A stretch of DNA of 64,000 nucleotides from Paenibacillus sp. (GTDB taxonomy: Bacteria > Bacillota > Bacilli > Paenibacillales > NBRC-103111): assembly GCA_031180825.1 (NCBI GenBank), contig JAPSLM010000001.1, positions 434,001 to 498,000 on the forward strand. The letters are read 5' to 3'. Below are positions 50,886 through 60,136 of this stretch, one piece after another. The notes beneath the pieces were generated by a model, which was given only the letters and a program-made list of their open reading frames with translations, ran no database searches and was not told the DNA's origin. The position numbers and the translations under genes were made by a program. Numbering within the stretch: the first letter of the stretch is position 1; each line of letters starts with the position of its first letter.

Positions 50886-53678
50886 ATGAGTCAGAAGAAG
50901 TGGTATCAGATGTCGGCGGAAGAAATCCTGCAGTCGTCCGGGACAGAGCCTTCAAAAGGGCTGACTATGGAGGAATCGGAAAAGCGTCTGGCCGCATACG
51001 GCAAAAACGAGCTGGCGGAAGGACAGGGCGTGTCTCCCGTGACGCTGTTTTTGAACCAGTTCAAAGACTTCATGGTGCTCGTGCTCGCCGGAGCGACGCT
51101 CGTCTCGGGTCTGCTGGGCGAATATTTGGACGCGGTCGCGATCATTGCGATTATTATCATGAACGGCATTCTCGGCTTTGTGCAGGAATTCCGGGCGGAA
51201 CGGTCGCTGCGGGCGCTGAAGGAGCTATCGGCGCCGAACGCCAAGGTGCTGCGGGACGGCCGGCTGGAGCTCATCCCGGCCCGGTGGCTTGTCCCCGGGG
51301 ATATCGTCGTGCTGGAAAGCGGCGACCGGGTGCCGGCGGATGTCCGGTTCATCGAAACGAACGGCCTTTATGCGGAAGAGTCCGCGCTGACCGGGGAATC
51401 CGTACCGGTAGCCAAGCATACGGAGCCGCTGGAGGGGGAAGACATCCCCCTTGGAGACCAGCGCAATGTAGGCTTTATGGGGACGATGCTGACGCGGGGA
51501 ACGGCCAAAGGGGTCGTGGTCCGCACCGGCATGGCGACGGAAATGGGCAAAATCGCCGATCTGATCCAGAACACCGACGCGACCGAGACGCCTCTGCAGC
51601 ACCGGCTGGAGCAGCTCGGGAAAATATTGATCATCGTCGCGCTGGCTTTAACGGTGATGGTCGTCGTTGCGGGCATTTTGCACGGGCAAGAGCCGTACGG
51701 CATGTTCCTCGCCGGGGTGAGCCTGGCCGTCGCCGCGATTCCCGAGGGGCTTCCCGCGATTGTGACCATCGCTTTGGCGCTTGGGGTGCAGCGGATGATT
51801 CAGCGCAAGGCGATCGTGCGCAAGCTGCCTTCCGTCGAGACGCTCGGCTGCGCTTCGGTCATCTGCTCGGACAAAACCGGTACGCTGACGCAAAACAAAA
51901 TGGCCGTGACGCACTTGTGGACGGGCGGCGAGCTGCTTGAGGTAACGGGGAACGGCTACGATCCGCGGGGAGAAATATTGAAGCAGGGACAGCACGTCGA
52001 CGTGCGGAAAAACCAGATGCTGCGCCGGCTGCTGCAGGTTTCTGTGCTCTGCAACAACGCGGAGCTGCAGGAGGAGCGCGCGGAGTCCAAGAAAAAACAG
52101 CCGGACGACGAGACGGAAGGGGTATGGAGCATCAAGGGCGATCCGACGGAAGGAGCGCTGGTCGTGCTCGGGGCCAAAGCCGGTGTCACGCAGCAATCGC
52201 TCGGAGGCTTGTACCGGCGCGTCCTGGAGTTTCCGTTCGATTCGGAGCGCAAGCGGATGTCGGTCATCGTCGAGCATCAGGGCGGGCGGATGGTCTGCAC
52301 GAAGGGAGCGCCTGACGTTCTGGTGCAGCAGTGCGCCTACGTGCTGTGGGACGACAAAGTCATCCCGTTCACTCCGACGCTCAAGCAGAAGGTGATGGCC
52401 GCCAACGAAGGGATGGCCAAAAATGCGCTCCGTGTGCTCGGCCTGGCTTACCGCGATCTGAAGCCGTCGGAACGGAGCGAGGAAGAGACGGCGGTGGAGA
52501 GTCAGCTTATTTTCGTCGGTTTGACCGGGATGATCGACCCGCCGCGCAAGGAAGCGCGGGAAGCGATTTTCAAATGCCGCAAGGCTGGCATCAAAACGGT
52601 CATGATTACCGGCGATCACCAGACAACGGCGGAGGCGATCGCCAGACAGATCGGCATTTTGCCGCAGGACGGCCTCGCCCTGAACGGCCAGCAACTGAGC
52701 GCGATGAGCGACGAGGACCTGGATAAGCGGATCAACGAGGTGTACGTCTACGCGCGCGTATCGCCGGAGCATAAGCTGCGCATCGTCAAATCGCTGCAGC
52801 GCCAGGGCCACGTCGTGGCGATGACGGGCGACGGCGTGAACGACGCGCCGGCGATCAAGGCGGCGGACATCGGCATCGCCATGGGGATCAGCGGGACGGA
52901 CGTGTCGAAGGAAGCGTCCGCGCTTGTGCTTAGCGACGATAATTTTGCCACGATCGTCTCCGCCATCGAAGAAGGACGCGGAATTTACGAAAATATCCGC
53001 AAATTTATCCGCTACCTGCTTGCTTCGAATGTGGGCGAAATTTTGACGATGTTTCTCGCCATGCTGGCCGGGCTGCCGCTGCCGCTCGTGCCGATTCAGA
53101 TTTTATGGGTCAATCTCGTGACGGACGGCCTGCCGGCCATGGCGCTCGGCGTGGATCAGGCCGAGAATGATTTGATGCAGCAGCAGCCCCGCCCGGCCAA
53201 AGAAAATATTTTTGCCCGCCGCCTGGGATGGAAAATTATAAGCCGCGGCATTCTGATCGGACTATGCACCCTGGCGGCGTTCTATATTACGCTCAAGCAG
53301 GGCGGGGACGGTCCGGGCGCGCTCGTCAAGGCGCAGACGGTCGCATTCGTCACGCTGGTGATGGCGCAGCTCATCCACGTGTTCGACTGCCGCAGCTCGC
53401 GCTCGATTTTCCACCGGAATCCGCTGCAGAACAAGTGGCTTGTCATGGCGGTCGTCTCTTCGCTGCTGCTGGTGCTGCCGGTGCTTTATGTCGAGCAGCT
53501 CCAGCCAATTTTCAAGACGGTGCCGCTCGGTGTCGCGGATTGGTTGCTTGTGCTCATATTTGCGGGAATCCCGACGTTCTTGATGGGCCTCGGAAGCGTG
53601 ATGAGCAAACCGCGGAAACGCAAGCCCGCGTCTTTCGGAGGCGGCGGGGCGAAGGCGATGAAGCCGGTCGTGCGGTAA
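50886..53678 (+). CDS. P-type calcium-transporting ATPase (SERCA-like)
   Basis: Ion pump of 930 residues, equivalent by position and sequence to Bacillus subtilis YloB. Ten transmembrane segments are predicted (pairs near 60-100, 245-290 and six in the last third). Motifs: ALTGESVPV near 165 (actuator), PEGLPAIVTI near 288 in M4 with calcium-ligand surroundings, ICSDKTGTLTQNK with phospho-Asp at 329, KGAPDVL near 475 for nucleotide binding, and MTGDGVNDAPAIKAADIGIAMG near 645-666. The C-terminal membrane half has the ILWVNLVTDGLPAMALG segment of calcium pumps. ATG at 50886 has GGAGGGG eight bases upstream. In Bacillus the gene is expressed in sporulation. Confidence 0.95.
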   Translation: MSQKKWYQMSAEEILQSSGTEPSKGLTMEESEKRLAAYGKNELAEGQGVSPVTLFLNQFKDFMVLVLAGATLVSGLLGEYLDAVAIIAIIIMNGILGFVQEFRAERSLRALKELSAPNAKVLRDGRLELIPARWLVPGDIVVLESGDRVPADVRFIETNGLYAEESALTGESVPVAKHTEPLEGEDIPLGDQRNVGFMGTMLTRGTAKGVVVRTGMATEMGKIADLIQNTDATETPLQHRLEQLGKILIIVALALTVMVVVAGILHGQEPYGMFLAGVSLAVAAIPEGLPAIVTIALALGVQRMIQRKAIVRKLPSVETLGCASVICSDKTGTLTQNKMAVTHLWTGGELLEVTGNGYDPRGEILKQGQHVDVRKNQMLRRLLQVSVLCNNAELQEERAESKKKQPDDETEGVWSIKGDPTEGALVVLGAKAGVTQQSLGGLYRRVLEFPFDSERKRMSVIVEHQGGRMVCTKGAPDVLVQQCAYVLWDDKVIPFTPTLKQKVMAANEGMAKNALRVLGLAYRDLKPSERSEEETAVESQLIFVGLTGMIDPPRKEAREAIFKCRKAGIKTVMITGDHQTTAEAIARQIGILPQDGLALNGQQLSAMSDEDLDKRINEVYVYARVSPEHKLRIVKSLQRQGHVVAMTGDGVNDAPAIKAADIGIAMGISGTDVSKEASALVLSDDNFATIVSAIEEGRGIYENIRKFIRYLLASNVGEILTMFLAMLAGLPLPLVPIQILWVNLVTDGLPAMALGVDQAENDLMQQQPRPAKENIFARRLGWKIISRGILIGLCTLAAFYITLKQGGDGPGALVKAQTVAFVTLVMAQLIHVFDCRSSRSIFHRNPLQNKWLVMAVVSSLLLVLPVLYVEQLQPIFKTVPLGVADWLLVLIFAGIPTFLMGLGSVMSKPRKRKPASFGGGGAKAMKPVVR

Positions 53679-53689
53679 ACTGGATAGGA

Positions 53690-53735
53690 GCCGGACCCTT
53701 GCGAAAGCGAAGGGTTCGGCCATTTGCATTTTGGC
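53690..53735 (+). terminator. terminator after the Ca2+ ATPase gene
   Basis: GCCGGACCCTT pairs with AAGGGTTCGGC around a GCGAAAGCG loop that can itself pair; the T-run (CATTTGCATTTT) is weak. Confidence 0.6.
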
Positions 53736-53827
53736 CCGAATTCGGATAAAATTTTGCGGAACCGCTATGCATAGCTGCGAATTTGCGATATAGTAGGGTG
53801 TAAAACGCTGAAATGGGAGCCAAAACG

Positions 53828-54664
53828 ATGAATTTCACCAAAATGCAAGGGTTAGGCAACGATTTTATCGTCTTGCACGGCCACAGGGAGCTGCCTGCGG
53901 ACGTATCCGAGCAAGCGATCCGGTTGTGCGACCGCCATTTCGGCATCGGCGCGGACGGTCTTGTCTACCTGCTTCCTTCGGCAAAGGCCGATTATATGAT
54001 GCGAATCATCAATTCCGACGGCTCGGAGGCGGAGCAGTGCGGCAACGCCATCCGCTGTGCGGCGAAATATATTTACGATCACGAGCTTGTTCCCCGGGAC
54101 AAAACCGAGCTGACGATCGAAACGATCGGAGCCGGGGCGCAGGCGGTGCAGCTGACGGTTAAAGAAGGGCACGTCGCGGCGGTACGCGTCGATATGGGAG
54201 CGCCGGTATTGAACGGGCTCGACGTTCCTACGACGATCGACGAGCCGCGGATCGTCGGGTACCCGGTCAGCGTCGATGGGCGCGAATTCCGATTCACTGC
54301 GGTATCGATGGGCAATCCTCACTGCGTCATTTTTGTCGAGGATGCCGTTGGAACGGACTTGTACGCTTGGGGTCCAAAGCTCGAAACACACGCGCTGTTC
54401 CCGCGTAAAATTAATGTAGAATTTGCTGCGGTCCAAAGGCGCGACTACGCCGACATGCGGGTGTGGGAGCGCGGCGCGGGCCCGACGCTCGCCTGCGGAA
54501 CGGGCGCCTGCGCTACGCTGGTAGCCGGGGTGCTTACCGGACAAATGGACCGGGAAGCGGTCATTTCCCTTAAGGGCGGCGAGCTTCGGATCGAATGGAA
54601 CGAATCGGATAATCATGTCTATATGACGGGACCGGCGGAAATCGTGTTTAAAGGAACGATGTAA
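53828..54664 (+). CDS. dapF: diaminopimelate epimerase
   Basis: Converts LL- to meso-diaminopimelate for lysine and peptidoglycan synthesis. The 278-residue protein contains GLGNDFIVL near residues 8-16, the first catalytic Cys71 in EQCGNAIRC, GNPHCVIF near 163, and the second Cys223 in ACGTGACAT. ATG at 53828 is chosen because GGGAGC lies about seven bases upstream; ATG 53813 is in frame. A TATAGT at 53789-53794 may be a -10 box. No lysine riboswitch was found. It lies between the ATPase and the methionine-cycle fusion gene, an insertion into a block otherwise ordered as in Bacillus. Confidence 0.96.
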   Translation: MNFTKMQGLGNDFIVLHGHRELPADVSEQAIRLCDRHFGIGADGLVYLLPSAKADYMMRIINSDGSEAEQCGNAIRCAAKYIYDHELVPRDKTELTIETIGAGAQAVQLTVKEGHVAAVRVDMGAPVLNGLDVPTTIDEPRIVGYPVSVDGREFRFTAVSMGNPHCVIFVEDAVGTDLYAWGPKLETHALFPRKINVEFAAVQRRDYADMRVWERGAGPTLACGTGACATLVAGVLTGQMDREAVISLKGGELRIEWNESDNHVYMTGPAEIVFKGTM

Positions 54665-54696
54665 GGTCCATCATGGAGAGAAGGGAGATGCCGTTG

Positions 54697-56592
54697 GTGA
54701 AACCGGATTTGCGAGAAGCGCTTAGACGTCAGGTGCTGGTAGGGGACGGGGCCATAGGTACGTACCTGTATCAGATGGGTTTTCCTGTCGGCATTTCTTA
54801 TGAAGAATTAAATTTGCTGAAGCCCGATGTCATTATGGACGTGCATCGGCGCTATTACGAAGCGGGGGCGCGCTTAATCGAGACCAACACGTTCTCGGCG
54901 AACCGCGAAAAGCTGTCCAAATACGGGCTGGAGCAGGAGATGGAGGCGATCAACCGCGCCGGCGTCGAGCTGGCCAGAAAAGCGGTTGGGGACGACGCTT
55001 ATGTCGTCGGCGCTATCGGCTCGATCCGGGCGGGCAAACGCAAAAATGTCCGCACCGCCAAGGTCAAGGAAGATTTCCGCGACCAAATCGAGGTGCTCGT
55101 CGATACGCCGGTGGACGGGCTGCTACTCGAGTCGTTTTACGATCTGGAGGAAATGCTGATCGCGCTGAAGCTCATCCGCAAGGTAAGCGACCTCCCGGTG
55201 ATTTGCCAGTTTGCCACCGAAGGCACGGGCTCGACGCATGACGGCGTACTGCTGACGGAAGCATTCCGCAAACTGACGGCGGCCGGGGCGGATGTGGTCG
55301 GCTTCAACTGCCGGAGCGGTCCGAACGGGCTGACGCGTTCGCTCCAGCGGGTCGCGGGCATGGAGGGCGCGCCTCCGTTCTCGGTATTTCCGAACGCAGG
55401 GATCGCCGACTATGTGGACGGCCGGTATACCTATGCGGCAACTCCGCAGTATTTCGGGGAAACCGCCCGGAAATTCGTCGATCTGGGGGCGCGAATTATC
55501 GGCGGCTGCTGCGGCACGACGCCCGAGCATATTGCGGCCATCGCACAGTCTCTGCAGAACTATGTTCCCGATCCCGACGCTCTGCGCTTGCTGCAGGAGG
55601 CCGGCGGCGGAAGCGAGACCGGGTGCGTTGTGACGCGTCTGCAGCCCGTATCGTCGCCTTCCGCTCAGGAGCCGAATCTCGCCGAGCTTGCGAAGGAGCG
55701 CTATACTGTCATCGTGGAGCTTGACCCGCCGCGGGACCTGGACATCGAGAAGTTCATGCAGGGCGCGCAGGCGCTTAAAAATGCCGGCGTCGACGCGCTG
55801 ACGATGGCCGACAATTCGCTCGCCGTCACGCGGATGAGCAATTTGGCGCTCGGCAGTTTGGTGAAAGAGAGAATCGGCATAAAGCCGCTAATTCACATCG
55901 CCTGCCGGGACCGCAACATGATCGGCACCCAATCGCATATGATGGGGCTGCATGCGCTTGGCATCGACCATGTGCTGGCCGTGACGGGCGATCCGGCCAA
56001 GTTCGGCGATTTGCCGGGCTCGAGCTCCGTATACGATCTGACGTCGTTCGAAATCATCCGGATGATCAAGCAGCTGAACGAGGGAATCGCTTTTTCCGGC
56101 AAGTCGCTTAAGAAAAAAGCGAATTTCGTCGTCGGCGCCGCCTTCAATCCCAACGTCAAGCACTTGGATAAAGCGGTGCAGCGGCTTGAGCGCAAAATCG
56201 AGTCCGGCGCGGATTATATCATGACCCAGCCCGTCTATAACGCGGAGCTGATCGAGAAGGTGTACGAGGCGACCAGGCATCTGGAGGTTCCGATCTTCAT
56301 CGGCATTATGCCGCTCGCCAGCGGCGGTAACGCCGAATACCTGCACAATGAGGTTCCGGGCATTCAGCTCTCGGACGAAGTCCGGCAGCGGATGAACGGG
56401 CTCAAGGGCGAGGAAGGACGGGCCATGGGCGTGCAGATCGCCAAGGAGCTGCTCGATGCGGCGATGCGCTATTTTAAAGGGATTTACCTGATGACGCCGT
56501 TCCTTGCCTACGAGATGACCGTACAGCTGACGGAGTACGTTTGGGAGAAAGCGCAGCGGCTGGATTCCCACTTGTACCCACTATCAAAATGA
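54697..56592 (+). CDS. bifunctional homocysteine S-methyltransferase / 5,10-methylenetetrahydrofolate reductase
   Basis: A 631-residue fusion like Bacillus YitJ. The N-terminal half (about 1-290) is a homocysteine methyltransferase barrel: GDGAIGTYLYQMG near residue 15, ETNTFSANR near 62, and zinc ligands Cys205 (GFNC) and Cys271/Cys272 (GGCCGTTP). The C-terminal half (about 335-631) is a MetF-type reductase with VELDPPRD, DNSLAVTRMSN, NMIGTQSHMMGLHALG split near 410-425 and TQPVYN near 515. It may both make methyl-THF and transfer a methyl to homocysteine, without cobalamin domains. GTG 54697 has AAGGGAG nine bases before it; ATG 54673 is an alternative start. Follows dapF closely. Confidence 0.92.
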   Translation: MKPDLREALRRQVLVGDGAIGTYLYQMGFPVGISYEELNLLKPDVIMDVHRRYYEAGARLIETNTFSANREKLSKYGLEQEMEAINRAGVELARKAVGDDAYVVGAIGSIRAGKRKNVRTAKVKEDFRDQIEVLVDTPVDGLLLESFYDLEEMLIALKLIRKVSDLPVICQFATEGTGSTHDGVLLTEAFRKLTAAGADVVGFNCRSGPNGLTRSLQRVAGMEGAPPFSVFPNAGIADYVDGRYTYAATPQYFGETARKFVDLGARIIGGCCGTTPEHIAAIAQSLQNYVPDPDALRLLQEAGGGSETGCVVTRLQPVSSPSAQEPNLAELAKERYTVIVELDPPRDLDIEKFMQGAQALKNAGVDALTMADNSLAVTRMSNLALGSLVKERIGIKPLIHIACRDRNMIGTQSHMMGLHALGIDHVLAVTGDPAKFGDLPGSSSVYDLTSFEIIRMIKQLNEGIAFSGKSLKKKANFVVGAAFNPNVKHLDKAVQRLERKIESGADYIMTQPVYNAELIEKVYEATRHLEVPIFIGIMPLASGGNAEYLHNEVPGIQLSDEVRQRMNGLKGEEGRAMGVQIAKELLDAAMRYFKGIYLMTPFLAYEMTVQLTEYVWEKAQRLDSHLYPLSK

Positions 56593-56612
56593 ATTAGAAT
56601 AGGATAATGGAT

Positions 56613-57503
56613 GTGAAGGCCATGGTCATCAGTATGACCGGCTTCGGACAAGCCGCACGTACGACGGACGGCTTCCGGATCCAGATTGACCTGAAATCGG
56701 TCAATCACCGTTACTGCGAGATCGTGGTACGGATGCCCCGGGAATTTGCCCGTTACGAAAGCGCGGTGAAAGCCGCCGTTCAGCAGCATGTAAGGCGCGG
56801 GCGTGTCGATGCGTTCGTTACGATTGAACGCGACCGCGACGTACCGCAAGCCGTCGAGATCGATTGGAGCTTGGCGATGGGCTATGTCCAGGCGGCCGAA
56901 CAGCTGCGGGAGCGGTTGTCCCTTAAGGACGAGCTGAGCCTGCGCGACTTGCTTGCCATTCCCGGTCTGGTTGCGATCGGGCAGAATCAGGAGATGGCCG
57001 AGGAGCGGATGGAAGCGGAGCTGATTGCCTGCACGGAGGAAGCGGCGAAGGAGCTTTCGGGCATGCGCGAGAAGGAAGGCGCTTTTCTTCAGAGCGATCT
57101 GGTGCAGCGCATCGGGACGATGGAGCATTATTGCAGCACAGCTTCGGAGATCGCTCCCCAAGTGGTCCAAGATTATGCCGGCAAGCTTCGCGCCCGGATC
57201 GAAGAGCTTGTGCAGCAAGCGCCTCCGGACGAGCAGCGGCTGGCCATGGAGGTCGCCGTCTTCGCCGACCGCGCCAGTATCGCCGAGGAGTTGACCCGTC
57301 TGCAGAGCCACTGCAAACAATTCCGGGAACTGTTGAAGTCTTCCGAACCGGTGGGACGAAAGCTCGATTTTCTCGTTCAGGAGATGAACCGGGAAGCGAA
57401 TACGATCGGTTCCAAAGCGAATCACGCTCAGCTGGCCTCCGTGGTGGTCGACATGAAAGCGGAGCTCGAAAAAATGCGGGAGCAGATTCAGAACATCGAG
57501 TAA
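56613..57503 (+). CDS. yloC: YicC-family endoribonuclease (YloC)
   Basis: About 296 residues of the YicC/YloC family, shown to be endoribonucleases. SMTGFGQA at the N-terminus and the C-terminal GRKLDFLVQEMNREANTIGSK region (near 250-270, split here only by description) are its hallmarks, with VEIDWSLAMGYVQAAEQL near 85. The start is uncertain: GTG 56613 has AGGA eight bases before it, while ATG 56607 and 56622 are in frame and the latter gives MVISMTGFG. In Bacillus subtilis yloC directly precedes remA; here a structured 200-base element separates them. Likely cotranscribed with the genes upstream. Confidence 0.92.
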   Translation: MKAMVISMTGFGQAARTTDGFRIQIDLKSVNHRYCEIVVRMPREFARYESAVKAAVQQHVRRGRVDAFVTIERDRDVPQAVEIDWSLAMGYVQAAEQLRERLSLKDELSLRDLLAIPGLVAIGQNQEMAEERMEAELIACTEEAAKELSGMREKEGAFLQSDLVQRIGTMEHYCSTASEIAPQVVQDYAGKLRARIEELVQQAPPDEQRLAMEVAVFADRASIAEELTRLQSHCKQFRELLKSSEPVGRKLDFLVQEMNREANTIGSKANHAQLASVVVDMKAELEKMREQIQNIE

Positions 57504-57523
57504 CTACTCATACGTAATATCTA

Positions 57524-57720
57524 AATTTTTTTGCAAGTGTTTTTGTCGTTCGACCGGAGGCGGAGGGCTAGTATGTTCTGGAGAGTTAACGTGCTGCCTT
57601 TGATATCGGGTTCTTACCGTAGGTAATATTATTGAGAACCCGATATCAAGAGCAGCCGAAGGAACATGATTCTGACCCGTAGACGTGGAAGAAAGACAAC
57701 CCCTAACTTGCAAAAAAATT
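57524..57720. repeat. 197-bp nested inverted-repeat element / structured RNA directly upstream of remA
   Basis: The 236-base gap between yloC and remA is filled by one element. Its ends form a 14-bp perfect inverted repeat (AATTTTTTTGCAAG at 57524-57537, complement at 57707-57720). Inside are TTGTC/GACAA (57543-57547 with 57695-57699), ATGTTC/GAACAT (57573-57578 with 57662-57667), GCTGC/GCAGC (57593-57597 with 57652-57656), a 15-bp perfect stem TTGATATCGGGTTCT (57600-57614 with 57635-57649) and TACC/GGTA inside its loop. The remA ribosome site AGGGGG starts four bases after it. It is either a cis-acting leader RNA or a small non-autonomous mobile element; no flanking target duplication is evident. 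Confidence 0.85.
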
Positions 57721-57739
57721 CTCAGGGGGAACCTATAAC

Positions 57740-58000
57740 ATGGCGATCAAACTAATCAATATCGGTTTCGGGAATATCGTATCCGCGAATCGTATCATTT
57801 CCATTGTCAGCCCGGAATCGGCACCGATCAAACGGATCATCCAAGAAGCGCGCGACCGCCATATGCTGATCGATGCGACTTACGGTCGCCGCACCCGCGC
57901 CGTCATTATCACGGACAGCGATCATGTCATTTTGTCCGCGGTACAGCCGGAAACGGTGGCGCATCGACTTTCCAATAAGGACGATGATCATGACGAGTAA
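57740..58000 (+). CDS. remA: extracellular matrix regulator RemA
   Basis: DNA-binding regulator of 86 residues that in Bacillus subtilis activates biofilm matrix and osmoprotection genes. The sequence ([20 protein letters not shown] near residues 8-27; [21 protein letters not shown] near 46-66) is close to the Bacillus protein, including the basic RRTR loop used in DNA binding. ATG at 57740 follows AGGGGGA at about ten bases. It overlaps gmk by eleven bases and is the first of the gmk-rpoZ transcript or part of a longer one from yloC. The leader contains the inverted-repeat element described separately, which is not present in the short Bacillus spacer. Confidence 0.96.
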   Translation: MAIKLINIGFGNIVSANRIISIVSPESAPIKRIIQEARDRHMLIDATYGRRTRAVIITDSDHVILSAVQPETVAHRLSNKDDDHDE

Positions 58001-58631
58001 TGTAGGATATACCCCTGCGGATAAAGGAATCTTAATCGTGCTTTCCGGTCCTTCCGGCGTCGGCAAGGGTACCGTCTGTAAAGCGCTGCGGAGCTGCGCG
58101 CCGGATATCGTATACTCGGTCTCCGCAACAACGCGGGCTCCGCGGCAGGGCGAAACGGATGGGGTTAATTATTTTTTTAAGACCAGAGAACAATTCCAGC
58201 AGATGATCGCGGACGACCAAATGCTGGAATGGGCGGAATATGTAGGCAATTATTACGGGACGCCGCGCAAGTTTGTAGAAGATACGCTGAACGCAGGCAA
58301 GGACATTATTTTGGAGATCGAAGTGCAGGGTGCGCTGAAGGTGAAGCAGAAGTTCCCGGAAGGGGTATTCATTTTTCTGCTGCCTCCGTCGCTGCCGGAG
58401 CTTGAAAGCCGTATCGTCGGACGCGGTACGGAATCCGAGGAAACGATCCGCAGCCGCATGTCGGTGGCGGTCGACGAGATCGCGATGATGGAGCATTACG
58501 ATTACGCTATCGTGAACGATCAAGTAGACCTCGCTTGTTCCCGCATCCGCAGCATTTTGACGGCGGAGCACTGCCGCAAAGACCGGATGGTTTCCAAAAT
58601 TCAACATTGGATGGCTGAGGTGAAAAAATAA
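57990..58631 (+). CDS. gmk: guanylate kinase
   Basis: Phosphorylates GMP to GDP, an essential step of nucleotide metabolism and (p)ppGpp recycling. The 213-residue kinase shows the P-loop [11 protein letters not shown] near residue 19-29, the GMP-binding [12 protein letters not shown] near 43 and YFFKTREQF near 61, and [11 protein letters not shown] near 108. ATG at 57990 has AAGGA eight bases upstream and overlaps the end of remA; sequence read further upstream in this frame lies inside remA. rpoZ begins one base after the stop. Confidence 0.97.
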   Translation: MTSNVGYTPADKGILIVLSGPSGVGKGTVCKALRSCAPDIVYSVSATTRAPRQGETDGVNYFFKTREQFQQMIADDQMLEWAEYVGNYYGTPRKFVEDTLNAGKDIILEIEVQGALKVKQKFPEGVFIFLLPPSLPELESRIVGRGTESEETIRSRMSVAVDEIAMMEHYDYAIVNDQVDLACSRIRSILTAEHCRKDRMVSKIQHWMAEVKK

Positions 58632-58632
58632 C

Positions 58633-58848
58633 ATGTTGTATCCTTCAATCGATAGACTTTTGGACAAGGTGGACAGCAAGTATTCGCTCGTGGTAGCGGC
58701 CGCCAAACGGGCGCGCATGCTGCGCGACGGTTCCAAAACCGAAGTGAAACAGAAGAAATCCCACAAATACGTAGGACTGGCGCTGGAAGAAATCTACGAA
58801 GACCATATTTCCTACGAGAAACTGCAAAACAAAGAGTCCTTAAAATAA
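58633..58848 (+). CDS. rpoZ: RNA polymerase omega subunit
   Basis: A 71-residue omega subunit that helps assemble beta' into RNA polymerase. It shows the family's [20 protein letters not shown] region (residues 9-28) and [16 protein letters not shown] near 47-62. Start ATG just after the gmk stop, with GAGGTG of the gmk end as ribosome site. It is followed by a terminator, so gmk-rpoZ form a unit separate from, or partially read through into, coaBC. Confidence 0.96.
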   Translation: MLYPSIDRLLDKVDSKYSLVVAAAKRARMLRDGSKTEVKQKKSHKYVGLALEEIYEDHISYEKLQNKESLK

Positions 58849-58850
58849 AC

Positions 58851-58878
58851 AACAACCCTCGCGGTTGTTATTTTTTTC
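58851..58878 (+). terminator. terminator after rpoZ
   Basis: AACAACC pairs with GGTTGTT around CTCGC, followed by ATTTTTTT. Confidence 0.75.
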
Positions 58879-58923
58879 GCAAGGATACGATTCATTGCCC
58901 GTAAGGGAAAGGAGCGAAGCCCC

Positions 58924-60129
58924 ATGTTGAACGGAAAAACGGTCTTGCTCGGGGTCAGCGGCGGCATTGCCGCCTACAAAGCGGCGGCGGTGTGCAGCAA
59001 GCTGGCGCAGGCGGGAGCCGACGTACGTGTGATCATGACGGAATCGGCGACCAAATTTGTGGCGCCGCTAACGTTTCAAACGTTATCCAGGCACGATGTC
59101 ATCGTCGATACGTTCGACGAAAAGGACGCTTCCGTCGTATCGCATATCGATCTGGCGGATCGGGCGGACCTCGTCGTGATCGCCCCGGCCACCGCCAACG
59201 TGATCGGCAAAATCGCGCTGGGCCTCGCCGACGATATGCTCAGCACGACGCTATTGGCCACGACTGCGCCGATTCTCGTAGCTCCCGCCATGAATGTACA
59301 TATGTATGCGCACCCGGCGGTGCAGGCCAACATGCTCAAGCTTGCGGAGCGCGGCGTCCGGTTCATCGAGCCCGGCACGGGTCAGCTGGCTTGCGGTTAC
59401 GTCGGCAAAGGCCGACTGGCAGAGCCGGAAGAGATCGTGGCTGCGGTCGAACGGTTTTTCCAGGAGAAGCGGCTGCTTGAAGGCAAGCATGTCTTGGTAA
59501 CGGCCGGCGCGACGGTGGAGCGGATTGATCCTGTCCGGTACTTGACCAACGATTCCTCGGGCAAAATGGGGTATGCAATTGCCGAGGAAGCGCAGCGGAT
59601 GGGGGCGAACGTGACGCTCGTTACGGGCAAAGCTTCGATTGCCGCACCCGCCGGCGTGACCGTCGTCAAAGTCGAATCTACGCTCGAGATGATGGAAGCG
59701 GTCCTTTCCCGGCTGCCCGAGCAGGATGTGATCATCAAGGCGGCGGCTGTGGCCGATTACCGGCCCACGGAGCAGGCGGAGCACAAAATCAAGAAGAATG
59801 AAGACGAAATGACGATGCGTCTGGTGAAAAATCCGGATATTTCGCAAGCCGTCGGCGAACGGAAGAAGCCGTCGCAGCTTCTCGTCGGTTTTGCGGCCGA
59901 AACGCAGCATTTGGAGACGTTTGCGCAGGAAAAGCTGAAGAAGAAGCGCTGCGATCTGCTGGTAGCCAATGACGTGACGATGGAAGGCGCAGGCTTTGGC
60001 ACGGATACGAACGTCGTACGGATTTATGATTCCGGGGGGCTGGTAGAAGCGCTGCCTCTGATGTCGAAAGGACAAGTCGCGGCCAGATTGCTCGCGCTAG
60101 TTGCGGATCGTCTCGGAAAGGGGAGATGA
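58924..60129 (+). CDS. coaBC: phosphopantothenoylcysteine synthetase/decarboxylase
   Basis: Bifunctional coenzyme A synthesis enzyme, 401 residues. The CoaC flavoprotein half (about 1-180) shows GVSGGIAAYKA near residue 10-20, the catalytic His in VSHIDLADRAD near 74, and PAMNVHMYAHPA near 121 and GQLACGYVGKGRLAEP near 156 with its active Cys. The CoaB half (about 188-401) has VTAGATVERIDPVRYLTN near 193, KAAAVADYRP near 280 and the conserved Lys in KIKKNE. GGAG is nine bases before the ATG. priA follows at eight bases, so coaBC-priA-def-fmt form a run as in Bacillus. Confidence 0.96.
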   Translation: MLNGKTVLLGVSGGIAAYKAAAVCSKLAQAGADVRVIMTESATKFVAPLTFQTLSRHDVIVDTFDEKDASVVSHIDLADRADLVVIAPATANVIGKIALGLADDMLSTTLLATTAPILVAPAMNVHMYAHPAVQANMLKLAERGVRFIEPGTGQLACGYVGKGRLAEPEEIVAAVERFFQEKRLLEGKHVLVTAGATVERIDPVRYLTNDSSGKMGYAIAEEAQRMGANVTLVTGKASIAAPAGVTVVKVESTLEMMEAVLSRLPEQDVIIKAAAVADYRPTEQAEHKIKKNEDEMTMRLVKNPDISQAVGERKKPSQLLVGFAAETQHLETFAQEKLKKKRCDLLVANDVTMEGAGFGTDTNVVRIYDSGGLVEALPLMSKGQVAARLLALVADRLGKGR

Positions 60130-60136
60130 CCGACGA

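Noticed and set aside
57524..57532. T-run after yloC as an intrinsic terminator
   Set aside because: No hairpin precedes the T-run; it is better explained as the 5' arm of the inverted-repeat element.
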